Of a DNA stretch of 64,000 nucleotides, positions 16,771 through 26,044 are shown piece after piece; position 1 is the stretch's first letter, and each line of letters begins with the position of its first letter. Position numbers and translations under genes: made by a program. The stretch comes from JAHQVI01 sp963727575. Lineage in GTDB: Bacteria; Pseudomonadota; Alphaproteobacteria; Rhizobiales; Rhodomicrobiaceae. The stretch is from contig CAVSIA010000043.1 in the NCBI GenBank assembly GCA_963727575.1, positions 1 to 64,000 on the forward strand, in the 5' to 3' direction. The notes under the pieces were generated by a model. It saw only the letters and a program-made list of their open reading frames with translations. It was not told the DNA's origin and did not search any database.

Positions 16771-18093
16771 CTACCGCAGCAGCGCCGGCAGGAAAAGCGT
16801 CAACGAGGGAAACGCGATCAGCAGCGCGACACGCACCAGCTCGATCAGAAAAAACGGGAACACGCCCTTGAAGGTCTCGGCCATCGGCACGTCCCGCGCC
16901 AGGCTGTTGATGACGAACACGTTCATGCCGACCGGCGGCGTGATCAGGCCCAGCTCGACGACGATCAGCGCCAGGATGCCGAACCAGACCTTGGTGTCGT
17001 CGGGGCTCATGCCGAAGTCGAGCCCGGCAACCACCGGCCAGAAGAACGGCATCGCCAGCAGCATCATCGACAGGCTGTCCATCAGGCAGCCGAGCAAGAT
17101 CAGCGCGACCAGCAGAAGGATGAGAACGACATGCGGGCTGAGGCCGCTCGTCGCCATCATCTCCGCCGCCGCCTGCGGAACGCCGCCCCGCGACATGAAG
17201 ATCTTCAGCAGTTCGGCGCCGAGCAGGATCAGGTAGATCATGCCGCTGGTGCGGGCGGTCCCCAGCAATGCGATGCGCATCTGGCGCCAGCGTATGTCGC
17301 CGCGCACAATGCCGTAGACGGAGACGAGAAACACGCCGATGGCCGCGGCGGGGGTCGGATTGAAGAAGCCGAAATAGATCCCGCCGATCACCAGCCCGAA
17401 AATGGTGGCGACCGGAAGCACGGCGATCGATGCGGCGATCAGTTCCTTGCGGCTGACGGCGTCGCCGGGCGGCCCCGAATTGGGAAACACGCGCACGTAA
17501 ACGGCAATCGTCAGACAGAACAGCACCACCGCGATCAGACCGGGGACGAAAGCGGCCGTGAACATGGTTACGATGTTGGCTTCGACGATTACGGCATAGA
17601 CCACCAGCACGATCGACGGCGGAATCAGGATGCCGAGCACACCGCCCGCCGCGAGCGTTCCGGTCGCCAGCGCGTTGGAATAGTGATAGCGCTTCAGCTC
17701 CGGCAGCGCCACCTGCCCCATCGTCGAGGCCGTCGCCAACGACGACCCACACACCGCGCCGAAGCCCGCGCAGGCGGCGATTGCCGACATCGCCACGCCG
17801 CCCTTCATCCAGCCGAGCCAGGCATTGGCACTGCGAAACAGGTCCTGCGACAGCCGCGCCTCGGTGGCCAGATGCCCCATCAGCACGAACATCGGCACCA
17901 CCGACAGGTCGTAGATCGAGAACTGTCCGTAGGCGAGCGTCTTGAGCTGCGACAAGAGGATGGCGGGGCCGGACAAAATCGCCGTGCCGATCGCGCCGAC
18001 GAGCATCATCGAGTGAGCGACGGGCACGCGGATCGCAATCAGCGCGACGAGCGTGATGAGGCCGTAAAGGCCGATAAGCAGGTTGCTTTCCAT
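16771..18093 (-). CDS. dctM: TRAP transporter large permease (DctM family)
   Basis: The protein is 440 residues with about 12 hydrophobic segments. It starts MESNLLIGLYGLITLVALIA and contains DLSVVPMFVLMGHLATEA, AACAGFGAVCGSSLATASTM, GTLAAGGVLGILIPPSIVLV and ELGLITPPVGMNVFVIN, all typical of the DctM/SiaM large subunit that drives Na+ or H+ coupled uptake. The real start is 18093; readings upstream of it overlap the small permease. It lies 35 bases downstream of dctQ on the same strand. The substrate is probably an organic or aromatic acid, given the neighbours. Confidence 0.92.
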   Translation of the reverse strand: MESNLLIGLYGLITLVALIAIRVPVAHSMMLVGAIGTAILSGPAILLSQLKTLAYGQFSIYDLSVVPMFVLMGHLATEARLSQDLFRSANAWLGWMKGGVAMSAIAACAGFGAVCGSSLATASTMGQVALPELKRYHYSNALATGTLAAGGVLGILIPPSIVLVVYAVIVEANIVTMFTAAFVPGLIAVVLFCLTIAVYVRVFPNSGPPGDAVSRKELIAASIAVLPVATIFGLVIGGIYFGFFNPTPAAAIGVFLVSVYGIVRGDIRWRQMRIALLGTARTSGMIYLILLGAELLKIFMSRGGVPQAAAEMMATSGLSPHVVLILLLVALILLGCLMDSLSMMLLAMPFFWPVVAGLDFGMSPDDTKVWFGILALIVVELGLITPPVGMNVFVINSLARDVPMAETFKGVFPFFLIELVRVALLIAFPSLTLFLPALLR

Positions 18094-18128
18094 GCGGGCC
18101 GATGACTTTCGCGCGGGAGGCGGGCTGC

Positions 18129-18617
18129 CTAGATGACAGGCTTGCCCCGGACCGCGTCGACGAGGGTTACAAGGCAGGCAAGCGTCAGCAGAAACAGCGA
18201 AATCAGGATGGGCACGAACGCGACCCAGATCGGGAACTGGTAGATCGTGGTGAACTCGCGATATTGCCGGTAGTCCATCAGGCCGTAACTCATGCGCCAG
18301 AGCAGCAGCCCGGCAAAGCCGAGCGCGATGATCGAGGCGAGCACGCCGAGCGCGCTCAAGAGCCGCGGCCCGGCGCGTGCGGTGAAAATATCGGCCGTGA
18401 CATTGGAGCCGGTGATCTGGCAATAGGGCAGAAACGCAAACACGGCGACGGCAACGCCGACCTCCACGATCTCGAAATCGCCGGGTACCGGCTGATGGAG
18501 AAATATGTTGCCGGCAAGGCTCGTCGCATTCACCAGCACCACGCCGAGCAGAAGGAGCCCCCCGGCCAGCGCCCAGAGTTCGACGATCTTGCGGATCGTG
18601 GCCTGCCAAAGCGCCAT
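18129..18617 (-). CDS. dctQ: TRAP transporter small permease (DctQ family)
   Basis: The protein is 162 residues with four membrane segments. It starts MALWQATIRKIVELWALAGG, and FEIVEVGVAVAVFAFLPYCQ precedes the conserved small-subunit region TGSNVTADIFTARAGPRLLS. Start 18617 follows a GGGGGGTGAG site; an ATG seven codons earlier is the alternative. It is followed directly by dctM; the binding-protein gene dctP lies about 650 bases away on the same strand, with an opposed VOC gene between. Confidence 0.88.
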   Translation of the reverse strand: MALWQATIRKIVELWALAGGLLLLGVVLVNATSLAGNIFLHQPVPGDFEIVEVGVAVAVFAFLPYCQITGSNVTADIFTARAGPRLLSALGVLASIIALGFAGLLLWRMSYGLMDYRQYREFTTIYQFPIWVAFVPILISLFLLTLACLVTLVDAVRGKPVI

Positions 18618-18650
18618 GCTCTCACCCCCCTGCCTCATTTCCGTCCTCGA

Positions 18651-18763
18651 TCACGATGATTTTGGATTGGTTCAATTCAAAATCGTGAACAGTGATCTAT
18701 TCCCAAAGTTTAGAGTGGGATGACGAGCGAAACCGGCTCCCACTTTTCCTCATCCCGCTCTAA
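18651..18763. repeat. Rhizobial-type intergenic palindromic repeat
   Basis: TTAGAGTGGGATGA (18710-18723) pairs with TCATCCCGCTCTAA (18750-18763). Upstream, a second palindromic block GATTTTGG...CAATTCAAAATC spans about 18655-18681. I recognise the TTAGAGCGGGATG...CATCCCGCTCTAA element from many Hyphomicrobiales genomes. It fills most of the gap between dctQ and the VOC gene. Confidence 0.65.
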
Positions 18764-18838
18764 GCATCGGGTTGCGGCACGACGTGCCCCGCCTCGAAAC
18801 ACCATATCGGAAACAAGTCGCGAACCGGTGCCGTAATT

Positions 18839-19207
18839 ATGAACGCGAACGCCATCACTCTATATCCATTTGTTCCCTCGGGGCCAGACTTCCGCGCCTC
18901 GATCGCCTTTTTTGCAGAGTTGGGCTTCGACACCTTATGGGAGCATGACGGGCTCGCCGGCCTGCGGTTCGGCGGCGCCTATTTCATGCTTCAGAACATC
19001 GACATACCGGAATGGCAGACGAACCAGATGATCACCTTCGAGGTCGACGATCTCGCTCTGTACTGGTCGGAGATCGCTGCAAAGGACCTTCCCGGCCGAT
19101 TCTCCGGCGTCTCGATACGTCCGCCGACTGAGTTTCCCTGGGGCCGCGAGGTTCATATCATCGATCCGGGCGGAGTGTGCTGGCATGTGAGGCAAGCCGC
19201 CGGCTGA
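18839..19207 (+). CDS. VOC-family (glyoxalase/bleomycin-resistance-like) protein
   Basis: The protein is 122 residues with the paired beta-alpha-beta-beta-beta pattern of the vicinal oxygen chelate fold: ASIAFFAELGFDTLWEHDGL, LRFGGAYFMLQNIDI, MITFEVDDLALYWSEI and the closing WGREVHIIDPGGVCWHVRQ. Members bind a metal and act as lyases, dioxygenases or resistance proteins. The HIIDPGG block could supply a metal ligand, but too few ligands are clear to name an activity. It stands between TRAP genes on the opposite strand, so a link to that uptake system is uncertain. Confidence 0.7.
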   Translation: MNANAITLYPFVPSGPDFRASIAFFAELGFDTLWEHDGLAGLRFGGAYFMLQNIDIPEWQTNQMITFEVDDLALYWSEIAAKDLPGRFSGVSIRPPTEFPWGREVHIIDPGGVCWHVRQAAG

Positions 19208-19271
19208 CCCCATACGGCCAAGCGGGGACGGCGCGGGCCGAAGGCCGATCCGCGCCGTGTGTCTGTCATGG

Positions 19272-20324
19272 CTACTTGCTGTGCTTGGCGACCGCTTCAC
19301 GCGCCGCCTTGACCAGCGCGGCACCGTCGATGCCCTGGCCGCTCACCTCTTTCACCCAGCGATCCACGACGGGTTCAAGCTTCTGCTGGAAGGCGTCGGT
19401 CTGTTCCTTGCTCAGCTCGATGTACGTGTTGCCGGCCTTTTCGGCGATGGCAATGCCGTTGTCGTCGGTCTTGCGCCAGATCTCGCCGACCTCTTTCAGC
19501 CAGGCCTCGCCGCTATTGTCGGTGAACGCCTTTTTCAGGTCGTCGGGAAGGCTGTCCCATTTCGCCTTGTTCATCGAGACCTGGAAGGTCGTCGTTCCGA
19601 AGCGCGTCTTGTTTGCCCCTTCGATCTCATATTTGATCAGATCCTGGAGCTTCAGCGCCGGAATGATTTCCCACGGGATCAGCGCGCCGTCGACGACCTT
19701 CTTCGACAAAGCCTGCGGCAGCTCCGGCACCGGCATGCCGACCGGATTGGCGCCGAGCGCTTCGATCACCCAAGCTCCCGTCCGCGTCGGGATGCGCATC
19801 TTCTTGCCGGCGAGATCGCCGGGCGCGTGGACCGGCGTGTCGACCATCTGGATGGCCTGTCCGGCATGGACATGCAGGAACAGCGGCTGCACGCCCTTAT
19901 AGTCGTCGGCCAGATACTTGTCGTACATATCGGCCATCGCCAGATTGGTGGCGCCCGGATCGTTGGTGTGGATGAACGGCAGCTCGAACACTTCCGAGCG
20001 CGGGAAAAGGCCCGGCGTATAGCCATTCACGATCCAGACGATGTCGACCACGCCGTCGCGGACCTGCCGGATGAGTTCCGGCGGCTTGCCGCCCAAAGAC
20101 ATCGACGGATAGATCTCGATCTTGATCCGCCCCTTCGAGGCTTCCTCGATGCGCTTGCACCAGGGCTCGATCATCTGTGTCTGAGCCGGCGATTTCGGAC
20201 CAAGGAAATGATGGAATCGCAGAGTAAATTCAGGCTCCGCGCGCACGGAGCCCGCGCTCATGATCATCATGGCGAATGCAGCGCCGAGCATCGCCCGCAG
20301 TGTCGGCATTCCAATTCGTAGCAT
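19272..20324 (-). CDS. dctP: TRAP transporter substrate-binding protein (DctP family)
   Basis: The protein is 350 residues with a signal peptide cut near SVRA-EP. It contains FTLRFHHFLGPKSPAQTQMI, YPSMSLGGKPPELIRQVRDG, VDIVWIVNGYTPGLFPRSEV, FELPF and KMRIPTRTGAWVIEALGANP. The last holds the conserved Arg that pairs with a substrate carboxylate in DctP proteins. Start 20324 follows GGGAGG. It serves the DctQM permease at 16771-18617. Its promoter region is shared with the divergent ThDP enzyme, and an inverted repeat AAAGCCATTTGGCTTT lies at 20338-20353. Confidence 0.92.
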   Translation of the reverse strand: MLRIGMPTLRAMLGAAFAMMIMSAGSVRAEPEFTLRFHHFLGPKSPAQTQMIEPWCKRIEEASKGRIKIEIYPSMSLGGKPPELIRQVRDGVVDIVWIVNGYTPGLFPRSEVFELPFIHTNDPGATNLAMADMYDKYLADDYKGVQPLFLHVHAGQAIQMVDTPVHAPGDLAGKKMRIPTRTGAWVIEALGANPVGMPVPELPQALSKKVVDGALIPWEIIPALKLQDLIKYEIEGANKTRFGTTTFQVSMNKAKWDSLPDDLKKAFTDNSGEAWLKEVGEIWRKTDDNGIAIAEKAGNTYIELSKEQTDAFQQKLEPVVDRWVKEVSGQGIDGAALVKAAREAVAKHSK

Positions 20325-20490
20325 GTGCTATCCTCCCAAAGCCATTTGGCTTTCCTTCTACGTTATTATCTCTAATTTACTCGATTTTATTTGAATTCAT
20401 TCAGTAGATCACCCTATAAGGTGCCGACAGGAACTTATCCGCAAGCCGGACATGCGCCCGCTGCCGATTATCGACCTCAAGAGTGCCCCG

Positions 20491-21666
20491 ATGACCAAGA
20501 CTTTTCCATTCGAATCCGGCGTCGAAACCATTACCGCGGGCGGCGCGCTGCTGGCTAGGCTCAAAGCCGTCGGAGTCGATTACATCTTCGCCAATTCCGG
20601 GACCGACTTTCCGCCCATCATCGAAGGGTTTGCCGAAGCCGCCGCGCGCGGCATCGATCTGCCGATGCCGCTGATCATGCCGCACGAAACCGCGGCCATG
20701 GGCATGGCCCACGGCTATTACCTCGCCACCGGCCGGGCGCAGGCGGTGATGGCCCATACCAATGTCGGCCTCGCCAATTGCGCCATCGGCGCCATCAATG
20801 CCGCCACCGAGCAGATCCCGGTGCTGCTGTTTTCCGGACGCACGCCGACGACGGAGAAGGGCCGGCTCGGCTCCCGCACCGTGCCGATCGGCTGGGGCCA
20901 GGAGATGCGCGACCAGACCGCGCTGGTGCGCGAGGCGTGCAAATGGGACTACGAGCTGCGGTTTCCCGAACAGGCCGCCGAGCTGGTCGACCGCGCCTAC
21001 GCCATCGCCAACTCCACGCCGCGCGGGCCCGTCTATATCAGCCTGCCGCGCGAGGTGCTGTGCGAGCAGGCGCCGCGGGAAGCCCTGAGCGCGCCTCCGC
21101 TTATGGCCCCGGCCAAAGGCGGGGCCGATGCCGCCGCTCTCGCCGAAGCCGCGCGGATTCTCGGCGCAGCGAAGCGCCCGGTGATTTTCGCCCAGCGCGG
21201 TGCGGGCGGCGCTGAGGGATTTGCCGCCCTCGCGCGGCTCGCCCGCGACTGGGCGATCCCGGTCGTGCAATACTGGGCGATCCAGCTCGCCATCGCCACC
21301 GATCACGACATGTCGGCCGGCATCGATCCCGAGCCCTGGATCAGCGAGGCCGATGCCATCCTGGTCATCGACGCGCTCGCGCCGTGGTCGCCGCAAACGC
21401 ACGCGCCGAAACGGGACTGCCCGGTCATCCATCTCGGCGGCGACCCGCTCTATGCGCGCTTCCCGGTCCGCAATTTCCGCGCCGACATCGCCCTCGCCGG
21501 CGAAACCGGCGGCATCATCGAGGCCCTCGAGGGTGCGATGAGCGCCCACAAGGCAGAGGCCGAGGCGGCGATCGCCGAACGCGCGCCGAAAATCCGCAAG
21601 CGCATCGCCGCGGTTCGGGGCAAGACGCTGGAGACCGCCGCGCAGCCGGCTGCGCCGCGCCGATGA
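20491..21666 (+). CDS. ThDP-dependent enzyme, N-terminal (PYR and central) subunit
   Basis: The protein is about 391 residues of the acetolactate synthase/benzoylformate decarboxylase family. YIFANSGTDFPPIIEGFAEA and MPHETAAMGMAHGYYLATGR carry the Glu that activates the ThDP aminopyrimidine, and GLANCAIGAINAATEQIPVL follows. The middle part (AEAARILGAAKRPVIFAQRG) is the central domain. The PP domain is encoded separately by the next gene, overlapping by ATGA. By context it may decarboxylate a 2-oxoacid such as an arylglyoxylate; this is inference. Start 20491 is chosen over 20452, without a strong ribosome site at either. Confidence 0.8.
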   Translation: MTKTFPFESGVETITAGGALLARLKAVGVDYIFANSGTDFPPIIEGFAEAAARGIDLPMPLIMPHETAAMGMAHGYYLATGRAQAVMAHTNVGLANCAIGAINAATEQIPVLLFSGRTPTTEKGRLGSRTVPIGWGQEMRDQTALVREACKWDYELRFPEQAAELVDRAYAIANSTPRGPVYISLPREVLCEQAPREALSAPPLMAPAKGGADAAALAEAARILGAAKRPVIFAQRGAGGAEGFAALARLARDWAIPVVQYWAIQLAIATDHDMSAGIDPEPWISEADAILVIDALAPWSPQTHAPKRDCPVIHLGGDPLYARFPVRNFRADIALAGETGGIIEALEGAMSAHKAEAEAAIAERAPKIRKRIAAVRGKTLETAAQPAAPRR

Positions 21667-22220
21667 CCAAGGACTGGGTCAGCCTTTGCCTGTCGGAAGC
21701 CATAGCCGGGCGCGAGGCAAGCGTGTTGTCCGAGCTCGGCTGCCCGCTGTCCCCGCTGACGCTGCACGATCATCGGTCCTGGTATCAGGAGCCGCATTCC
21801 GGAGGGCTCGGCTGGGCGTTCCCAGCCGGCCTTGGCATGCAGCTCGCCGACCCCGGCCGGCTCATCGTCGCAACCATGGGCGACGGCTCCTACATGTTCG
21901 CCAACCCGGTCGCCTGCCATCAGATCGCCGAGGCGCTCGGCCTGCCCTTGCTGGTCATCGTGCTGAACAATCGCGAATGGGGCGCTGTCCGCCAATCCGT
22001 GCTCGGTATTTATCCCGAAGGCTATGCGGCCCGCACCAACACGGTCCCGCTCACCTCGCTCAGCCCGACGCCGGATTTCGTCCAGGTGGCGAAGGCGAGC
22101 CGGGCCTGGGCGCGGCGCGTCGAGGACGGCGAGGAGTTGCCGGGCGTCCTGCGCGCGGCGATCCGGCACGTCACCAGCAAGAAAACCCACGCATTGATCG
22201 AAGTGATGGTCCGGCCGTAA
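21663..22220 (+). CDS. ThDP-dependent enzyme, C-terminal (PP, cofactor-binding) subunit
   Basis: The protein is 185 residues. GGLGWAFPAGLGMQLADPGR, then MGDGSYMFANPVACHQ and LPLLVIVLNNREWGAVRQS give the GDGS...NN Mg-ThDP motif. The C-terminus ends THALIEVMVRP. Together with the previous gene it makes 577 residues, the size of one single-chain family member. The frame change at the junction is in the opposite sense to every other frameshift in the window, so a genuine two-subunit enzyme with ATGA coupling is plausible. A lost base remains possible. Confidence 0.8.
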   Translation: MTKDWVSLCLSEAIAGREASVLSELGCPLSPLTLHDHRSWYQEPHSGGLGWAFPAGLGMQLADPGRLIVATMGDGSYMFANPVACHQIAEALGLPLLVIVLNNREWGAVRQSVLGIYPEGYAARTNTVPLTSLSPTPDFVQVAKASRAWARRVEDGEELPGVLRAAIRHVTSKKTHALIEVMVRP

Positions 22221-22599
22221 GCGCGCGTCGCCGGTGCGCGATGTCACGGGGCCGGAAGCAAAGCGGATGCGGCGCACGATTCCGGTGTCGTGCGGATGAC
22301 GCATCAGACGCCCCGGCCGGAAATAGTCGTCATCGCAGCAGCGTGGTGCATAACCTTCCCTTGATGTCGTTCGGGCCGCGATCGGCCTTATCGTTTTGCC
22401 GCGGGAAGAACCGCAGAGAAAGCCGCATCGGCACGCCGAGGCGCCTGCCGAATGCATCATGCTTCAGTAAGCGCCGACGATAACGGCTTGTAAATATGGC
22501 GGAATGGACGTTTTCGGATGAACTCTTTTCATTTTCGGGCGCCTCTTATAAGGGCAGACGGCGCGGGCGATATGCGCACGAAGTGGTACCCAGGCCCCC
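22221..22599. other. Intergenic, no gene seen
   Basis: This 379-base stretch lies between the convergent ThDP gene and AraC gene. I see no convincing reading frame on either strand, no tRNA and no clear terminator; one short hairpin-like stretch rich in GGCC occurs near 22299-22320. Confidence 0.5.
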
Positions 22600-23550
22600 C
22601 TAAGGCCAGGCGGCAAATGTGGTATCGCGCCTCGCATCCTGACGCCGGCGCCGCCGGAACGCGCCGGGAGACAGCCCGATCGACTTCTTGAAGAACCGGC
22701 TGAAATGCGCCGGATCGCGAAAACCGAGACCATAGCCGATCTGCGCGATCGGCAGCGCGGACTGCTCCAGCCGCGAGCGCGCCTCCTGCAGGATGCGCAG
22801 ATGCAGAAGCTGCAGCGGACTGTTGCCGGTCGCCTTGGAGACGGAGGCGTGCAGCCGTCGTTCGGTGACGCCGAGCTGGGAGGCGAATTGCGAAATCGGC
22901 CAGTTTTCGCGGAAATGCAGCTCGACGGCGTGAAGGAAGCGCTGCAGGATCGGCGACCCCGACCATGTTTCTTCGCCGTTCGGGATCTGGAAGCCGGCGA
23001 ACCGCCAAGCGTGCACCAGGATCACGGTCACATGAGCGATGATGAGGTGCAGCCCGCCTTCCCCCGGCGCGCGCAGCTCGCTCTGGATGGCATCGGCCGC
23101 TTGCGTCAGCTTGGTGATGCAAGGGCCTAGCCGCTCCCCCTCGGCATGGACCAGACGGTCGGCGACGCTGCGTAGCTCACCCGAGGCGCGGTGGCGGTCG
23201 GCTGCCTTGGCGACCAGGTCTTCCGCGAGCGACAGAACGAACCCTTCCGAGCCCGGCGCGATCTGAATCACCTGACCGGCGCCCGGCGGCAGCCAGACGA
23301 GACAGGGCGCCCTCAGCGTCACCTGTCCCTGCGTCAGCCGCGCAACACCCTTTCCGTGATCCAGCACCAGAACATGGCTCCGCCCCTGTTGCCGCTGAGC
23401 GGTCAATCGCCATTCCCTCGATCCGAGTTCCGCGCCGAAGCGGTCCACCTGCGCGAACAACGCAAGCGGCAGATCATCGGCTTTATGAGGAGCGTTGCCG
23501 AGGTCCAAGACGCATTTCTCCGAAATTGATAATTTTTCATCTGATATCAT
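22600..23550 (-). CDS. AraC-family transcriptional regulator
   Basis: The protein is about 316 residues. An N-terminal cupin-like sensor (SHVLVLDHGKGVARLTQGQV, LVWLPPGAG) precedes a C-terminal double helix-turn-helix: ISQFASQLGVTERRLHASVS and IAQIGYGLGFRDPAHFSRFF. The layout matches PobR/HpaA-type activators for aromatic-acid genes and parallels the regulator at 35590. It lies between the ThDP enzyme and the divergent Liv importer, the likely targets. The start is uncertain: 23550 (MISDEKLSISEK) lacks a clear ribosome site, and the frame stays open to 23619. Confidence 0.85.
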   Translation of the reverse strand: MISDEKLSISEKCVLDLGNAPHKADDLPLALFAQVDRFGAELGSREWRLTAQRQQGRSHVLVLDHGKGVARLTQGQVTLRAPCLVWLPPGAGQVIQIAPGSEGFVLSLAEDLVAKAADRHRASGELRSVADRLVHAEGERLGPCITKLTQAADAIQSELRAPGEGGLHLIIAHVTVILVHAWRFAGFQIPNGEETWSGSPILQRFLHAVELHFRENWPISQFASQLGVTERRLHASVSKATGNSPLQLLHLRILQEARSRLEQSALPIAQIGYGLGFRDPAHFSRFFKKSIGLSPGAFRRRRRQDARRDTTFAAWP

Positions 23551-23772
23551 CAATTTTACAATGTTTACAACGATGAACCCCTGGTGCCTAGTGAGAAAGA
23601 CGGGCCGGAAAAAGAACATGCATACAATAGCTTTGTGCGATCAGCGCACATGGCAAACAAGCGAGTTTCCTTCGCTTATCCCTGGGAAGGGTTCGTCTTC
23701 ATCCTTCGCTCTTCGAAGGCAATAAAACGGTCGAGAAGGCCGAAGAATAACAAATATATCGGGAGGAATACG

Positions 23773-25005
23773 ATGCAGCGCAGTCTCTACCGGCTCACGG
23801 CCGGAAGCCTATTCGCAGCCGCCCTGTTCGCCGCCGCCCCGCTTGGCGGCGCCCATGCCGAGGACGCCGCGATCAAGATCGGCTACGCGATCTCCAAAAC
23901 CGGCCCCAACGCGCCCGGCGCGGGGATCACGACGCTGCCCAACTATCAGCTCTGGGTGAAGGACGTGAACGCCGCCGGCGGCATCAAGGTCGGCGACAAG
24001 CAGATGAAGATCGAGGTGGTCGAATATGACGACCGCTCCTCGTCGGAGGAAGCGGTGCGCGCGGTCGAGCGCCTGGCGACGCAGGACAAGGCCGATTTCA
24101 TCCTGCCGCCCTGGAGCACGGCGATCAATCTGGCGGTGGCCCCGATCTTCGACCGCTACGGCTATCCGCTTCTGGCCAATACCGCCGTTACCGATAAGGC
24201 TCCGGCGCTGGCCAAGCGTTGGCCGAATTCCTACTGGCTGCTCGGGACGGGCGGCGAGTATGCCGAGGCGCTTGTCGAGATGCTCGCCAAGCTGCGCGAG
24301 GAAGGCAAGATCGGCGACACCATCGCCATGGCCGCCATCGCAGACGGCTTCGGTATCGAGTTGTCGGGCGCAGGCCGCAAGGCGTTCGAGAAGCACAAAT
24401 TCAAGCTGGTCTATGACGAGACCTATCCGCTCGGTACGCAGGACCTCGCCCCGATCATCAATCAGGTGAAGAAGCTGAACCCGGACGTGTTCGTCGCCTT
24501 CTCCTATCCGCCGGACACGATCGGGCTGACCGCGCAGGCGCAGGTGCTCGGCTTCAATCCGAAGGTGTTCTATGCCGGCGTCGGCGTGGCCTTCCCGATC
24601 TATAAGGCTCGGTTCGGTGATGCGGTGGACGGCGTCGTCAGCCTTGGCGGCGTGAATGCATCGAGCCAGAAGGTGAAGGACTACATCGCCCACCACAAGG
24701 AGGTGATCGGGCAGGAGCCGGACCGCTGGGCGAGCCTGGTCACCTATGCCAGCCTGCAGGCGTTGCAACAGTCCATCGAGAAGGCCGGAACGATCGAGCG
24801 GAAGGCCGTGTCGAAGGAACTGGCGACGGGCAAGTTCGACACCATCCTCGGCACGTTCTCCTTCGACAATCCGAGCCACCAGGTGCCCGGCATCTTCACT
24901 GTCGGGCAGTGGCAGAAAGGCGAGTTCGTCGGGCTCTACCCGGCGAGCGCCGAGGGTGCCGGGGAGATCGCGTTCCCGAAGCCGGCCTGGCCGGCAGCAA
25001 AGTGA
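23773..25005 (+). CDS. Liv-type ABC transporter substrate-binding protein
   Basis: The protein is 410 residues. The signal peptide MQRSLYRLTAGSLFAAALFA ends at AHA-ED. The mature protein has the type-I periplasmic fold of the LivJ/amide-urea group: IKIGYAISKTGPNAPGAGIT, IEVVEYDDRSSSEEAVRAVE, WSTAINLAVAPIFDRYGYPL and FVAFSYPPDTIGLTAQAQVL. The start has GGGAGGA upstream. It heads an operon with livHMGF and an aromatic aldehyde dehydrogenase, so the ligand is more likely an aromatic acid than a branched-chain amino acid; this is inferred from context. Confidence 0.9.
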   Translation: MQRSLYRLTAGSLFAAALFAAAPLGGAHAEDAAIKIGYAISKTGPNAPGAGITTLPNYQLWVKDVNAAGGIKVGDKQMKIEVVEYDDRSSSEEAVRAVERLATQDKADFILPPWSTAINLAVAPIFDRYGYPLLANTAVTDKAPALAKRWPNSYWLLGTGGEYAEALVEMLAKLREEGKIGDTIAMAAIADGFGIELSGAGRKAFEKHKFKLVYDETYPLGTQDLAPIINQVKKLNPDVFVAFSYPPDTIGLTAQAQVLGFNPKVFYAGVGVAFPIYKARFGDAVDGVVSLGGVNASSQKVKDYIAHHKEVIGQEPDRWASLVTYASLQALQQSIEKAGTIERKAVSKELATGKFDTILGTFSFDNPSHQVPGIFTVGQWQKGEFVGLYPASAEGAGEIAFPKPAWPAAK

Positions 25006-25036
25006 TGAGGCTGGGGTGGCGGATAGGGTCCGCGAT

Positions 25037-25111
25037 CCCCCTCACCCGGCGGCTCCGCCGCCGCCCTGTCCCGCCAGGCGAGAGGGCTCTCGCCCAAGGC
25101 GGGTGGGTGAG
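25037..25111. repeat. CCCTCACCCG-type intergenic repeat
   Basis: CCCCCTCACCCGGCGGCTCC near 25037 faces GGGTGGGTGAG at 25101-25111, with GCGAGAGGGCTCTCGC between. This resembles a widespread alphaproteobacterial intergenic repeat. It lies within the Liv operon, between the binding protein and livH. Confidence 0.45.
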
Positions 25112-25167
25112 CGGCCTTAGAGAATCCATCGCGCCAGCTCAAACGCAGAAAGAAACGCCGCACACAG

Positions 25168-26044
25168 ATGTTCATCGACGCGCTCTTCTCCGGCCTGACG
25201 CTTGGCGGCATGTATGCCCTGATCGCCATGGGCCTGACGCTGCAATATGGCGTGGCGCGCATCCTCAATCTGGCGTATGGCGAGATCCTGATCGCGCGCC
25301 TCTTTCGCCGCCTATGCGCTCGCCACTTCGACCGGCATCGGCCCGCTCGCCGGCCTGCTCCTGATCGTGCCGCTCGGCTTCGCGCTATCCTACGGCATGT
25401 ACCGGCTGCTGCTGATGCCGCTCGTGCGCCGCGCCCGGCACGCGCGCGGCCCTCGAAGTCGACAGCATCCTCGCCACCTTCGGCCTGCTCTTCGTCATCC
25501 AGGGCATCATGCTGACCATCTTCGGCGGCAACTACACCAGCTACTGCCTATCTCAATTTCGGCGTCGACCTGCTCGGCACGACGGTCGAGGCCAACCGGC
25601 TGCTCGTGCTGTTCGCCGCCCTCATCCTCGGCGCGGCTTTTTATTACGGGCTCACCCATACGCGCATCGGCACCGCGCTGCGCGCCGTCGCCGTCGATCC
25701 GCAGGCGGCCGGTCTCGTCGCTATCGATGTGCGGTGGGCGGCCGGGACTCGCCTTCGCCCTGGGCGGCGCGCTGGCGGCGGCCGGCGGCGTGCTGTCGTC
25801 GATGTTCCTCACCTTCACCGCCAATGGCGGGGTCGCGTTCACCATGAAGGCACTGATCATCGTGATCATGGGCGGCGTCGGCAACGTGCTCGGCGCGCTG
25901 ATCGCCGGACTGATGCTCGGCCTTGCCGAAGCCTTCGTTGCCACCTTCGGCGATCCCGGCCTGACGCTGGCCGCGACCTACGCCATCTTCCTTCTGGTCC
26001 TGCTGTTCAAACCCGAGGGTCTGTTCGGGAGGGCGGCGCAATGA
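25168..26044 (+). CDS. livH: Liv-type ABC permease LivH, four frameshifts
   Basis: The gene starts MFIDALFSGLTLGGMYALIA and YGVARILNLAYGE, the LivH opening. The frame then moves forward by one base four times: near 25300 (before SFAAYALA), 25455 (before LEVDSILATFGLLFVI), 25546 (TSY-AYLNFG) and 25735 (before GLAFALGG). Removing one base at each point restores a normal LivH of about 290 residues ending LFKPEGLFGRAAQ, with SMFLTFTANGGVAFTMKALI and IMGGVGNVLGALIAGL. The identical direction of all four shifts points to base insertions in the assembly. It overlaps livM by ATGA. Confidence 0.8.

Noticed and set aside
16771..18609. A 612-residue fused TRAP permease
   Set aside because: The upstream part overlaps dctQ in another frame and has no membrane pattern; the ATG at 18093 gives a normal DctM.
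25037..25111. CRISPR-like repeat
   Set aside because: A single GC-rich palindromic block without spacers; no array of regular repeats is visible anywhere in the window.
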